This document shows positions 1 to 12,716 of a DNA stretch of 64,000 bases, in pieces. The position numbers and the translations under genes are program-made. The notes under the pieces were generated by a model. It had not been told where the DNA came from. It saw nothing but the letters and a program-made list of their open reading frames with translations, and searched no databases. The DNA comes from Odobenus rosmarus divergens (lineage: Eukaryota; Chordata; Mammalia; Carnivora; Odobenidae): assembly GCF_000321225.1 (NCBI RefSeq), contig NW_004450303.1, positions 1,724,819 to 1,788,818 on the forward strand, read 5' to 3'. The stretch's first letter is position 1, and each line of letters begins with the position of its first letter.

Positions 1-545
1 CCGTGGGCTTTTTGCTTGATTGGTTGCCTCGTCTCATATTAATGAAGGGACATTTGAATGGGATAATAATGAGCCCAGAGATCTCACTTCAGCCATACAC
101 CACCTGCCAAATTCTCCTCTGCCATTCCCAGAAGCGCTGAACAGCATGTGATTCCATCTACCCCACCAGACGGGCAGAACCCACACCCCCGCCCCGTCAG
201 TAATCGCGCCAGCCATGCCTGGGCAAACAGCGGTATGCCTAGCACTTCTGGGGTTCAGATGCCCCAGATGTTCGAGGGCGAAGTCTCACTTATCCGAGGA
301 GCTTGAACAAAGGCAGTGTCAGTCCCTACAAATCACCACATTCTTGGACATGTCATTTTTGCCTCAACTTACTGGCCTTTATACTAAAGGGCAATTTGAT
401 AGTGATTCTTAATTTCCTGCTGTATCCAGCCATTAATCAAATAACGCTTGAGCACTTGGTGTCATTATAGGTGCTTTTCACTGCTCTATACAGCAGTGAA
501 CCAAACTGTCCTTATGAAGCTTCTTCCAGTAGGGGAGACCATTTG

Positions 546-547
<2 letters not shown>

Positions 548-585
<38 letters not shown>
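548..585. repeat. (TG)n microsatellite
   Basis: An uninterrupted TG run of about 18-19 units. Confidence 0.97.
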
Positions 586-586
<1 letters not shown>

Positions 587-1934
587 TGGTGATAAGAGCT
601 TAGGAGAACTATTGAGTAGTGCAAGGTAAACAAGAAGTACCAGGTACTAGGACCAAGGGCTAGGTCAAGGTCTGGGGCAGGACAGGTGTATGCAATTTTA
701 CAGAGTAGTCTCTGAAAGATAGTCTCTGAAAAGTCGAACTAGAAGAGACAAGGGGGTGAGAGCAGGGAGTGTACCTGGCACCTTCAATCCTTTGCAGCTA
801 GCAGCAAGGGAACAGCTCAGTTTCTCTCGCCTGCAATACACCAAAGTTGTCCAATTTTGCTGATGGTAGTTACCTTCCCCCTAGATTTTTATATCGCCGC
901 TAGATTCCTATACCGCTACAAATTGCCACCAGTTTAAACATGCCATAACCATGTCAGAAGTCATATTCAGAAATATTTTGCTCACTGGCACTTCATTCTG
1001 CCCATGAAAACCACATTTTTAAGAGTCTGCTTCTCCATAAAACGCTGTTACTCCAGCTCTGTTTAAATCATCAATTCACCTCCTCCAAACACAAACAGAA
1101 TTTAGTCTCAACCACCAATTTAGCCATTATGTATCATGAGCACACTGTGGCTACATGTGGCTTATTCCACCCCCGGACTTAAATCATATGTTCCTAGATT
1201 ACAAGGACTATATTTTATTATTCTGTCTTCACACAACATTCATGGCAGGTAGAGTAAATAATTCTGCATCGTGTGGTAGATGTCATTGGGCCACACATTT
1301 GAATGTGTTTGGCAGTTTGTTAAAATTGTGTAAATGATTCATAATACAGAAAGGATGTCTCTATTAAATAAGTGATGTCCAGATACTAACAATCAATCCT
1401 GCACACAGAATGCAGTAAGATGAATATATCAATGGCCGATGCCACTAGCCGTTGGAAACAATTTGTATGAGAATTCTAATTTGTATTCATGTAATGCCTT
1501 TTTCTTAGCTCTTCTGCTACATAATTACAGGGTGGCTTTATGCTTATTATTGTTGTGACAATAAATAACAGGACAATGTAAAGCAATAGTGAATCCTGTC
1601 ACTGCCACAACCTAAGAAATAAAGAGAACTCACCATGGCATATGTGTGTGTTAAAAGCCCCAATTGACTTTGGTGTGATGTACAATCCCAGGAATTACGT
1701 GCATGGGTATCAATGCCTGAATGTATAATGATGGGTTATCATGCTTGGGAAGAGACAGACCCATTTGTAAATAGAGATATTAAATGCAACTCCTCAATTA
1801 TGAGAAAATCTCACTTCCTTCTTGGGAAGTCTTGATTTATTTTCAATCAGTTTCTAGTTTTTGCTGCCTCTCTACCAAATCATAGATAGAAAATTAGAGT
1901 AAAAAGCAGGAGAAAGCAAAAGGAAAGGAATATT

Positions 1935-2080
1935 ATGTGTATTTACTGAGCACCTGCCATGACTCAGACACAACGAAAAGTACTCTGACTTCTCACTGCA
2001 AATAACTATATGAGCTACACATTATGATCAAAATAGAACCAAAATTCAACTTTACAGCAGTAGGTTTCCAAAGCCTTTAT
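1935..2080 (-). repeat. MIR-like fragment
   Basis: The order of motifs (GAGCACCTGCCATG, then a core with AAATAACTATATGAG) resembles an antisense MIR. The copy is strongly diverged. Confidence 0.4.
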
Positions 2081-2659
2081 TTGCGGATTAGCTGACTGAG
2101 ATCTATCAAATGATATATCTAAGGTCAAGCAGATGACTGGGGAAAGTGTATTTGTAATAAAGTGTAAATAATTTTATTTTTAGCTACTATTAAAAACTCC
2201 CCAAATAATTCTTTGATTTTCTGATCTTTGAGTGATTAGAAAAATAGGATAAACAAATATAATGAATGGCATAATACTTTTCTATAGACTACCACATAGA
2301 CTGCCTATAAAGACTATACATTCTATTCCCACATATGTTGGGGGGACATTTTTTATTTTTATTCTTCTTTAAATTGGGATTGCTTAATTTTCTCTTCCAT
2401 TTATATCCCAATCCACTCTCATAAAAAAAAATGCTGAGTCTAAATATACAATGTATAATTAGAGAAACAGAAATTAGAGAGGAGAGTAATGGGACAGCAA
2501 GGGAATAAACCTACATCTGTCCACCTGTCAGTGGTGCCTCACATTTGGAGCACCCATCTAGCAAAATCCAAAAGCAGTGGAGGAAATAATCAGAAACGAG
2601 TGCAACAGAGCACAAACGAAAGTGCAGGCACCTTAGCAATAAGCAATCTATACAATTCC

Positions 2660-2765
2660 TCTTGCCTTACATTTCTTCCTGATTTCTCTGTGGTATGTTT
2701 AATTTTCTTTTCTGTCCACCCAAGTCCACAACTTCTTATAAATATCTGTTGATTGAATTAAATGT
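2660..2765 (+). repeat. L2-like 3' tail
   Basis: It ends with ATAAATATCTGTTGATTGAA, close to the standard L2 terminus. The call rests mainly on that end. Confidence 0.4.
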
Positions 2766-3179
2766 TTTTCTCAGATTAATCTGTCAAGTTCCTGTCAACA
2801 GTATGTACCGAGTCAAACTGCTAAAAGCACATGATCTAAAAAAAAAAAAAAGAAAAGAAAAGAACAAAAATCCTCTGAATAATGAATGCTAACTGAGCCC
2901 TAACAAGCAAGTTCTGTTTCACCCTATTTAGCTAGTCAATGCAGCACAACATTGGACACTTGTCTTTTAACCTACAAGTATTAGAAAAAATACCAGGCCT
3001 CTGGCAGCATTGCTGAAGTTCCTATTTTGGGCATACATTAACCAGTCTCTGGGGTTATTTCACAATACAGTGTCTCTTTCCTCACTAAAAGGCAGGAACA
3101 GGTTAGTAAAAATGCCAGGATATTCCAAAACTCTGACATTAAAGAATACTAGGTCTTGATATTTAAAAAAAGAAAACTT

Positions 3180-3945
3180 TGTATTGGTTTTTATTGCTGC
3201 ATAACAAATCACCACAAACTGAGCAGCTTAAAATGACACACATTAATGATGTTACAGTTTCCATGAGTCAGGAGCCTGGGTGCAGCTCAGTTGGGTGTTC
3301 TATGCTCAGGGTCTCGCAAGGCTGCCATCAAGGTATCAGCCAGGTTAGATTCCCATCTGGAGGGCTGACTGGAGAGGAATCTGCTTCCAAGCTCACTCAG
3401 GGAGCTGGCAGAATTCATTGCCTTCCCACAGCAAAACTTAAGGCCCCAGCTTTTTACTAGCCATCAGCTGAATGCGATCACAGTTCCTAGAAGCTGCCTA
3501 AAGTTTCTTGCCATATTGGCTTTCTCAACACGGTTATTTGCTTCATCAAGCCAGCTGGGAATATCTCTCTCAAGTCTACTAAGACGGGGCACCTGGGTGG
3601 CTCAGTTGGTTAAGCGACTGCCTTCGGCTCAGGTCATGATCCTGGAATCGCGGGATCGAGTCCCGCATCGGGCTCCCTGCTCAGCAGGGAGTCTGCTTCT
3701 CCCTCTGACCCTACCCCCTCTCATGCTCTCTCTCTATCTCTCACTCTCTCTCTCAAATAAATAAATAAAATCTTAAAAAAAATTAAAGTCTACTGAGACG
3801 AAGCCTCCTATAAAGCCACCTAATCACAGTGTGACAATCCATCACCTTTGCCATAGCGTACTGGTTAGAGACAAATCGCAGGTTGTGTTTACATTCGGGC
3901 TGGGGGGTGGATAACACAAAGGTGAGAACACTACAAAGTGAAAAT
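3180..3945 (-). mobile_element. MLT1-type (ERVL-MaLR) solo LTR, split by a SINE
   Basis: It begins TGTATTGG and continues with TTGCTGCATAACAAATCACC and AGCAGCTTAAAA, the usual antisense LTR opening of the mammalian MaLR family. The LTR resumes after the SINE at 3587-3784 with CCACCTAATCACAG and CCATCACCTTTGCCAT. It is non-coding and diverged; the right end is approximate. No internal proviral region is attached. Confidence 0.75.
3587..3784 (+). mobile_element. Can-SINE (SINEC), GACTGCC subfamily
   Basis: Full structure: a tRNA-like head (CACCTGGGTGGCTCAG), a CT-rich part with CTCTGACCC, and an A-rich tail. The flanks are TSDs of about 15 bp (3572-3586 and 3786-3800) with one mismatch. It sits inside the MLT1 LTR and so is younger than it. 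Confidence 0.95.
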
Positions 3946-3975
3946 CGTATTTTTGTTGTGTGGGGGGAGGTGGTG

Positions 3976-4009
3976 TGTCCATCCTGAAAACTACACTTCA
4001 GGATGGACA
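3976..4009. repeat. Perfect 13-bp inverted repeat with 8-nt loop
   Basis: Arms 3976-3988 and 3997-4009 are exact reverse complements (TGTCCATCCTGAA and its complement) around the loop AACTACAC. Confidence 0.9.
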
Positions 4010-4360
4010 GATTTGAAGACCAAGAAGTCCTAGATTTAGGTAGGGGGGAAAGAAACTCTTGGTTCACAGGTGGATATTCTGTGGGTGGATCTAATGTGGT
4101 GCAGATCCAGGCACTATGGGAAATTTGGGGGGATGTTGTCTCATGCAATGTTGCACAATGGAACGAGCACCATGTTCGTGCCTAGTGGTGCGTTAATAGT
4201 AACACTAATCTTCAGCATAGAGGAACCTGGCCTTCAACATGGTACAGCTACATTTTAGAAAATATTAGTAGATATTCTTAGATACTTGAATTCAAATTAT
4301 CATCTACTTCTTTATCAAAAAGCCATGACTCCATCAATCCAATTAAAACAAAAATCAAGG

Positions 4361-4551
4361 GGCACCTGGGTGGCTCAGTCAGTTAAGCGTCTACCTTCAG
4401 CTCAGGTCATGATCCAGGGTCCTGGAATCGAGCCCTGAATTGGGCTTCCTGCTTAGTGGGGAGCATGCTTCTCCCTCTCCCCACTGCTCGTGCTCTCTCT
4501 GCCGCTCTCTCAAATAAATAAATAAATCTTTATAAAAAATTAAAAAAAAAA
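4361..4551 (+). mobile_element. Can-SINE (SINEC)
   Basis: tRNA-like head, CT-rich middle and A-rich tail. Identical 17-bp TSDs, TAAAACAAAAATCAAGG, lie at 4344-4360 and 4552-4568. Confidence 0.95.
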
Positions 4552-5229
4552 TAAAACAAAAATCAAGGTCAGTCCTAGATGCCAAAGTCAATGGCTGAGT
4601 CTCTTGGAGAAATACGCAAAGTTCAGGAATAATTATGGTTGTACAACTCTACTTGCAGAAATTGTATGTATTTGGTAATCTAGGTAAAAAATAATTTTCC
4701 CACAATTTACCACCTTTTATTTATTGTCATCACTTGACTCAGTAGACCATCCAAGTGTTGTTACAGTTTCTGATTATATTCCAAAGTCCTTATATTCCAA
4801 ATCATTCTTTAAAATACTTCCAAGAATCAGAAAAAGGGACTTTTGGCAGATGAAATTCTCTGCCTAATTGACATGAAACTATGGGTGTCAAACCCTTTCT
4901 TATGTTATACCCAGGAATAAGAATCAGATTTTAGATTAATCAACTGTGTGTTCCCTTCATGAGAGAAATTGAAAGTATTTATCTTATCATCATATTCTAG
5001 GGGTGAGCTGAATTCAGCTAGAACCTAGCTGGTCAATTGTCTCCCAGAAGAATATACAATGGAGTCCAGGTCTCTTTTATTCCTAGGTCTCCTTTTAAAC
5101 TATCATAATACTTGAATTCAGCTTCAATTCATCTTATCCCAAAATTAATTGAGCCAACTGATATTTGATAAGCATAGTTTAAGGAACATACTATCCTGCT
5201 TTTTCCTAATGGATTCCCATGTATCAAGG

Positions 5230-5390
5230 CTAGAAAGAGCATGGGCTTTATTATCAGATATATCTGGGTTCAAATCCCAGCTCTGCCTCTTTGGGTCAGT
5301 TTCTTCACCTGTTAAATAAGGGATAATGATGTTTACCTTGCAAAATATTCAAAGAATGTACATTTATGCTTGCAAGGTGCCATTTCTTAA
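5230..5390 (+). repeat. MIR SINE
   Basis: GGGTTCAAATCCCAGCTCTG is the tRNA B-box part of MIR. It is followed by the GGTCAGTTTCTTCACCTGTT core. Confidence 0.7.
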
Positions 5391-5630
5391 GGGCACAAAA
5401 AGTGACAACAGTTTTGGTTTTTTTTTTTTGCCCCCACTGGATCTACATAGCTGGACTCTCACTACTTTAGTCTCCTATAGAAATGACATCAAAGAATCAT
5501 AATTAAATGGTATGCTCTCGGTTTTTATTGAGGTCAGAAATAAGGACTAACTATATGAAGAATGTTTCTGCATAATTTTTGACAAAGCTGCCATTTAAAG
5601 CCACTACATATAGAAGTATATGTAGACTTT

Positions 5631-5827
5631 ATTTTTTTAAAGATTTTATTTATTTATTTGACAGAGAGAGAGACAGCGAGAGAGGGAACAAAAGCAGGGG
5701 GAGTGGGAGAGGGAGAAGCAAGCTTCCCGCAGAGCAGGGAGCCCGATGCGGGGATCAATCCCAGGACCCTGGGATCATGACCTGAGCTAAAGGGAGATGC
5801 TTAACGACTGAGCCATCCAGACGCCCC
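5631..5827 (-). mobile_element. Can-SINE (SINEC), minus strand
   Basis: A T-rich start (AGATTTTATTTATTTATTTG), GA-rich middle and inverted tRNA head at the right. The TSD is TAGACTTT at 5623-5630 and 5828-5835. Confidence 0.94.
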
Positions 5828-6376
5828 TAGACTTTAGAAGACCCTACTAATTTTCCTTGGAGTCTGGTCATGAAAATGATCACCTCTCATGATGTATTTT
5901 CTGCTCTATTTTACAGAGAGATCTGTATAGCTAACCCTATTTCCCCTTGAGGGCTGGTTCATTCATACAGACCAACTTCTTCCTTGGAAAAGTCAACTTT
6001 ACTGCATTTGCCATATCACAACATCAGGTGACAAAAGAAGTTGGAATCATCGGAAAAGTATCCCTTAGCAATCATGTGTATACTTAGCATGTGAGAGAAC
6101 ATTTATTTCATAATCATCTAATAAATGGAGTATTAAGAAGAATTATATTTTGATGCTCTTAAGTACTTACATATCATAATTCCTCATGTATTGTGGCAAA
6201 TTATGGATGTACTTCTGAAAAGTTAGGTGTGAATGAATCTGTGGTAAATCAGATCACCAAAAGAGTTTGCAAACAATCTATTACTTCTTTATACAATGAA
6301 AGATTTTTTTTTAAATTTCTGTAATAAATATGCCTTTAGGAATTGTTTAGTTTTTTTTTCTATTAAGCAATATAAA

Positions 6377-6560
6377 GATTTTATTTATTTATTTGAGAGA
6401 CAGAATGAGAGAGAGAGAGCATGAGAGGGGGGAGGGTCAGAGGGAGAAGCAGACTCCCTGCTGAGCAGGGAGCCTGATGTGGGACTGGATCCTGGGACTC
6501 CAGGATCATGACCTGAGCCAAAGGCAGTTTCTTAACCAACTGAGCCACCCAGGTGCCCCT
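6377..6560 (-). mobile_element. Can-SINE (SINEC), minus strand
   Basis: An inverted SINE with identical 17-bp TSDs, CTATTAAGCAATATAAA, at 6360-6376 and 6561-6577. The perfect TSD suggests a fairly recent insertion. Confidence 0.96.
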
Positions 6561-6911
6561 CTATTAAGCAATATAAACCTAGGTCTACATTTTTTAAGAT
6601 TTTATGCACAGGACAATCAACATTGATTTTAAGATATAAGTTTAATTCCATCAGTAGTAGAGTTGTACAGAAGACAGAAGTAAAGTTTCAGTACATTATT
6701 CCATTAGGGATATATTCTAAATTTTTTAACAGCTAAGACTTCTTTTCAAACAAACCCTAGGTCTAACATTTTTCCTTGTCAATATTCTTAAACTTAAGAA
6801 AGTACATTATTTTGAATAGTTCTTAGTAAAATATCAAAATAGTGATTTTCATTAAGAGCAGAAGGCATATCAAGAATTTTTTCCAAGCCACACAGAGCCA
6901 GTAAGCACCAC

Positions 6912-7374
6912 TATATTAGTTTCCTCTTACTGCTGTATCAAATTACCATAAACTTGGTCACTTAAAACAACACAAATTTATTACGTTGCAGTTCTGGTGA
7001 CCAGAAGTCCAAAATGAGTTGGCAGGCTACATTCCTTCTGGTGACTCTAGGGAAGAATCTCCGTCTTTGACTACTCAGGCTTCCAGAAACGATCTGCATT
7101 CCCCTGCCCATGCTCCTTCTTCCATCTTTAAAGCCAGCAGTGTAGCATCTTCAAATTTGTCTCTCTTGCTCCGGCTCTCCTGCCTCCCTCTCTCTTTTGT
7201 AAGGAATCATGATTACATTAGGCCCACCTGGATAATCCAAGATAATCTCCCCATCGCAAGTTTCTTAAAATTAATCATATCTTGCAAAGTTCATTTTGCC
7301 ATGCCAGGTAACACATTCACAGGACTTGACAGTTAGGACTTGAGCATCTTCAGGGGGCCATTATTCTGTTAACC
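6912..7374 (-). mobile_element. MLT1-type (ERVL-MaLR) solo LTR
   Basis: Antisense MaLR hallmarks: TATTAGTTTCCTCTTACTGC, then CACTTAAAACAACACAAATT, AAAGCCAGCAGTGTAGCATC, TAGGCCCACCTGGATAATCC and GGGGCCATTATTCTG. A 105-codon open frame inside it is incidental. Confidence 0.85.
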
Positions 7375-7578
7375 CCAGCCACCTAGTGGAGTTACCTGAG
7401 AGCCATATGAGAATGAATGAAAGATTGCCTAGTTGGAAAAATTTCCAGGGAATTCTAAAATTCACCACCTTTCTCACGCCTCTCCCCACTGAGAATCATT
7501 AGGACAGAAATTATATTTATAATTTATTGATTCACCATTTAGATGAAGTGCTTGTTTGCTACTTATAAAAAAAGTGAT

Positions 7579-7957
7579 CTAGGTCTATCCATGTTGTTGC
7601 AAATGACTTGATCTCATCTTTTTGTGGCTGTGTAATATTCCTGTGTGTGTGTGTGTGTGTGTGTGTGTATCCTTCTTATCTATTTGAGAGGGGTTGGGGA
7701 GAGGGGCAAAATCGGTGAAGGGGAATGAGAGACACAGGCTCCCAGTTATGGAATGACTAAGTCATGGGAATGAAAGGCACAGCAAAGGGAATATAGTCAA
7801 TGATATTGTAATAAGGTTTTATGGTAACAGATGGTATTTACCCTTGCAGTGAACAGAGCATCATGTATAAACTTGTCGATCGCTATTTTGTCCACCTGAA
7901 ACTAATGTAACACTGTGTGCCAACTATACTCAAATTTAAAAAATAAATAAATAAAAT
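7579..7957 (+). mobile_element. 5'-truncated L1 with internal inversion
   Basis: The right part, from about 7680, is the sense L1 3' end (CAGGCTCCCAGTTATGGAAT, CACCTGAAACTAATGTAACA, A-rich tail). The left part, about 7585-7650, reads as an antisense piece lying further upstream in L1 (CATGTTGTTGCAAATGACTT, GGCTGTGTAATATTCC). A 9-bp TSD, AAAAGTGAT, flanks the whole at 7570-7578 and 7958-7966. This is the arrangement expected of twin priming. Confidence 0.8.
7642..7668. repeat. (TG)n microsatellite
   Basis: A TG run inside the L1, near the junction of its inverted and sense parts. Confidence 0.95.
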
Positions 7958-8220
7958 AAAAGTGATTTTTGCTATGGAAAGCTTCCAGAAACATGATTGG
8001 AGATATTACCCACACTCATCTAATGCCTGTGACAATTACATTCCTTCTGAACCCTAGGACAAAACCAAAAGAAAACTATCTCCGAAGAAGGAAAACCAGC
8101 CAAGTGAGTACCTATAGGCAGATACTGTAACTTTCCTGCTGATGCTAGTACATTTCCATGAGTACATATTTAGTATATGTCTTCATTGTCAGGTAAATGG
8201 TATTAGAAAAAACCGAATCC

Positions 8221-8438
8221 TCAGGGTGCCTGGTTGGCTCAGTCATTTAAGCATCTGCCTTCGGCTCAGGTCATGATCCTGGAGTCCCTGGATCGAGTCC
8301 CGCATCGGGCTCCCTGCTCAGCAGGGAGTCTGCTTCTCCCTCTGACCCTCCCCCCTCTCAGGTACACTCTCTCTCTCTCTCTCATTCTCATTCTCTCAAA
8401 TAAATAAATAAATAAATAAATAAATCTTTAAAAAAAAA
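8221..8438 (+). mobile_element. Can-SINE (SINEC)
   Basis: tRNA-like head, CTCTGACCCTC segment and long AAAT tail. The 16-bp TSDs at 8205-8220 and 8439-8454 differ at one base (CCGAATCC against CCAAATCC). Confidence 0.95.
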
Positions 8439-9127
8439 AGAAAAAACCAAATCCAGCAGAGAACAGAGAAAGGTTCTTATGCTAGGTGTGTTCTGGAAAC
8501 ATGTTATTCTTAGTTTTTTCTTAATGTAAAGGATAGAAATTAATTAAATAAAATACAAGATGAGATAATGACAAATAAAAAGACATAATAAGGTCATAAT
8601 AATTTGCCTGAAAACAAATATGCAAAAATCAGCTAAGTCAGAAACAGCTTTGCAGAAAAACTTAAAACTTCAGAATATCTTACACGTTTCAAAATATTTC
8701 CATATTCATTACCTTATTTAAACTAGATTTATTCCACCTCAAAAGAGAAGGCAAGGGAGAAATGATGATTTTCTCTTATATGCAAAGGAACTCATCAATA
8801 ATGAAAGAGAAAAGGGTAACATTTCAAAAGCTGGAAATTCTGGAAGCATGACCGTAGCTTTAATAATTGAATAAATAGCCATAAGAGATATTGAGGGGAT
8901 CCCACTGAATCTTAAACTATCTTAAAGGGATAGTTTGAATACAGTTCTACTTTGAGTACAGAATTTTGCATTCCTCTGTCTCTAATTTTAAAGATGGTAA
9001 ATTCACCTATAATCGTAAGGGCAGTAATGTAGTAATACTAGGCTGAGTGATCCAGCGGCAAACTCAAGAGAAACGGAATTATATCTTAAAAAGATAAACA
9101 TAGACCTGCTAATTAGGGATTCTATTC

Positions 9128-9260
9128 ATGTTATGGTTATTAAGTACTCACCATGTGGGAGGAACTATTCTATGTAGCAGTAAAGAAAAACAAAGTCCCT
9201 GCTTTGATAAGACTTTGATCCAATCGGAGAGAAATAGAATAACCACAAATGAAAATGTAA
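9128..9260. repeat. Possible ancient L2/MIR-type repeat
   Basis: TTAAGTACTCACCATGTG and AAAGTCCCTGCTTTGATAAG resemble an old mammalian interspersed repeat. The copy is too diverged to name firmly; the short open frame here is not a gene. Confidence 0.3.
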
Positions 9261-10957
9261 GTCAGGTGATCATAAGAGCTCATCCGAAAAATAAAATAGA
9301 CCTAGAAAACAGAGTGACGGGAAAGAGGATGTCTTTTTAAGGCTGAATTCAGTGAGTGCTACATAAAAAGAATTTCTAAGTAGTTTTCCAGGGAGAAATT
9401 TATGCAGAAGGCATTAATCATCACTGATCATCTATTTGGTTAAGACATGACTTTTACTCTCTGGAGCTTATGTTTACTGTATGTGGGGTTTTGTTGGTGT
9501 TTCTTATAATTTATTTCCTTTCCAGTTGAGGAAACTTTAGGTCTTCAGAAATTAGTTCCAATCCATTAAGATTAAAGGTGATCAAGGGTCTTGCTTCTGA
9601 AGAATGTCAGAATCATTTAAGGGGATCTTGTTCCACTACTGCCCAGTTAACAGTTTCATAGCTGAATGGAAATGGAGAATTGCATGCCTTGAATTCTTGA
9701 GGAAGAAAAAGCCGGTGACTCCAAAAATAGGGTGAACTACAGACACTAAAGGAAAAAAAACAAAAAACAAAAAAAAAACCCTGAACTCCAATTCTCTCTA
9801 ATCAGCTGGTTATCTGCTATCCATGGCAGCTGAGCTGCTTTAAGAAACCTCAGAAAACATAAATCCTTTACAAATGGGAAGCTCAAAGTATTTTTCAAAA
9901 GTGAATGTTTCCCTTTTGTCCATATCTACAGCACCCTTACCTGGATGTTTACAAAATGTAACATTTCAGTCAGATTTCAAGTAAGATATAATTGTTGCCA
10001 TTCACTTTGTGGTCTAATGGGTCTGATATTTCTCTTCCTCCTATCTTAGGGACTTGGTTAATCTACTTAGGCATCAAGTCATGGAAGGAAAATGATTTTC
10101 TTGCATCCAAGTTATAAGATTCTTTAACGTAAGATATATTCGGCTGAGATTATTTTGTTCTTGTTTTGCATTTTATTTTGTTTTGGTCCATTCAAACTAA
10201 ATCAGCAAACTCGTCTATCTACACATGTTCAGGTTTTTACTCTAAAGACATCAGTTCTTTCCAAAACAGTCATAGGCATGTCCCTACATTCAATGACTGC
10301 TTAACCAAGAAGCAAACTTGAAAGCAGGTAGAGAGAGGTCCTTTTGCCAAGGTGTTCTAAAAGGGCACATTCTTAGAGGATATACACAGCCTGCTAATGT
10401 GGAAAAACTTAAATTTTACTTAAGATAAAAAGAGTATAAATGAAAAGTAACAAAGGTTCAAAATTTTACTGAGGTGATTTCTATTTTCATATTAGCTGAA
10501 TTTAGCTCATAAAGAGACCAAGCTATTGCAAGTTTCAGTAATTTGCCAAAAAGTGAATTAGGTGCAGTTTGAATTGTGCCCCTGAAAAATTTTATTTCCC
10601 TTCCTTCATGATCAGTTCACTATCAATAATCCCCACTTCTTACCCCACAAAGACCTTGTATTCTAAGTTGTTAAGGTTTCCCACCACTGTTAGTGCTGTT
10701 CAACCTATATTCCAGGGAAAGTAAATAACAGAACAAAGGAGGGGGCGGATTTCCAGGAAACATTGCCAAATCACCGGGCTAAGTAGCAAAGTCAATGGGA
10801 GTGGTAGGGGTTAGGAGAAGTACAGATTTCAAGACATAATGATCCTACTCAAAACAGGATCAGATTAGTTTGAAATTAGAGCTCATTTCTAGAACCTAAC
10901 AATACAATGAACTAATCGTTCCTTTTTTCCTTATTGTTATTAGCCACTTTGATTGAT

Positions 10958-11149
10958 CAGTGGTTCTCAACCAGGGGCAATTTTGCCCTGTAGGAGACAT
11001 TTGACAATGTGTGGAGACAATTTTAGTTATCACAACTCTGGGGCTATTCCTGGCACTCAAAGACCAGTGGCGTTACTAAGCATTCACAACAGCTCCCATA
11101 ACAAAGGCTTATCAAGCCCCAAATGCCAAAAGCACTAAGAGACCCTTGA
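10958..11149 (+). mobile_element. MER5A-like hAT-Charlie MITE
   Basis: It starts CAGTGGTTCTCAACCAGGGG and has the MER5A interior (ATTTGACAATGTGTGGAGAC, AAGCCCCAAATGCCAA). It is a non-autonomous DNA transposon with no coding capacity. Confidence 0.88.
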
Positions 11150-11909
11150 AATAGATCATCTCAAAACTAGTGGTCATTTGGTCTTATGTTTTAAAGCAGA
11201 ACTCCCCCCTATTTGTGCCTTTCTTCATAGAGGCAACATGATGTCATATGAAGTCCTAGGTTCACAGTATAGTTCCGGGAAAGGTGAAATTACCAGGGAG
11301 ATGAGTGAAAATAGAGGGCCAAGGAAAGGTCTCTGGGGAAACATCAGCATTTACAGGATGAAGAGCAGAAGAGGAGCCTATCTGGAAACTGAGAAGTGAT
11401 TTAAAACATAAAGTCATAAGAGCCGAGGAAGAAGTTTCAGAAGTGCTAAGGTTCAGTGAAGCAAGGACTTTAAAATGTGTGTTTTCTTTACTAATTAGAG
11501 ATCATTGAATAGCAGTTTCTGAACAGAGATAGAGGTTGAAGCCAGATCGTGGTGCTTGAAGGAGTAAAAATTCATCTTCGCAATGATTTTAGAGATGATC
11601 AAAAGTAGAACATTTTGTATTACTAAAGAGAAATTCAGATCTTACAGGAATATTTTCATTAGTTTATCTAGTATTAGACAGACTTGAAAGTTCTTATAGC
11701 TAAAGAAAAGCAATGAGTAGAGGAAGAATTTGAATATATAAGAGTGAGGGAAAAACTAATGCAACAGGTCCCAAAGAAGCCAACAAGAGCTGGGATCCAG
11801 GGCACCAGCAAAGAGGTTGGTCCTGTAAGGCAGAAAAACACATCCTCTGAAACTAGATAAGTTGAGTGTACATGGCAATTATTTTGTGGATAGGGAAAAG
11901 GTAAATTTA

Positions 11910-12000
11910 TTCATTCGATATTTATTGAGTGTCTAAGACACGCCAAGCACTTTATGAAGGATTTAAAAATGAACAAGGAGCTCACAGTCTAATGAGAAGC
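11910..12000 (+). repeat. Ancient L2/MIR-type fragment
   Basis: TATTTATTGAGTGTCTAAGA, a degenerate GCCAAGCACTTTATGAAGG and GGAGCTCACAGTCTAATGAG match the order found in old mammalian repeats. Confidence 0.4.
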
Positions 12001-12716
12001 TGAAATTAATTTTAACCTCCACTGAAAACCATGAGTCAAAATCTTTGACTTACAGAGTGAAGAGAAGTAACTGAATAGAAGCTGAAGGGGACAGGTGAAG
12101 GTGATTCATTGAAGGGAACTGGAGACGGTGCTCACCAACAAGTGAGAGGGCTGACTTCTGGTTCCCAGGGCCCAGCTGAGACTGAAGCATGTCAATTTGT
12201 GGTGATGCCCATATGTACAGATATTGTATTTCCTTCAGCATGAACCCTGCTACTTGAGTTTAGGAATAACAAAGCACACAGTAATATGATCCAGAGATTA
12301 AGTCTGGCCAAGTGTGTGCAGAGGAAACATGGGGTCAAGGGAATCGATAATGTTGGTTCAGATATTGAATCACGGAATTTATGATCGATAGAAAAGGAGA
12401 GAGTACAATGGAGAGCATGATGGGATGAAAGCAGAAGGTCAAGGAACAGAAAGAGGCAGTTTGGGGTGAGGGCGGGACACAAGGGCTCGTCCTGAGAAGA
12501 CGTGGCTGAAGCCTAATGAAAGGTAATGTTACTGAAGTCAAGGAAACAAAGTTGTGAGATGAATTATCTAGACAGATTTTGAAATCATTCTGGCTCCAAT
12601 ATCCTCAGTTGAGAAGAAGGAGAAACTAATAAAGTGATGAGTAACAGTGATGGAGATAGATAGAGCCTAGCATAGCTGACTTGTTGGACTTGTTTAATTT
12701 GGTCTGGTTTATGACC

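Noticed and set aside
3597..3690. tRNA-like sequences in the SINE heads
   Set aside because: They are the tRNA-derived heads of Can-SINEs followed by CT-rich and A-rich parts, not tRNA genes.
3783..4148. 121-codon minus-strand open frame
   Set aside because: It lies in an MLT1 LTR and its edge; no protein family is recognisable and the LTR is non-coding.
7019..7336. 105-codon plus-strand open frame
   Set aside because: It is contained in the antisense MLT1 LTR at 6912-7374.
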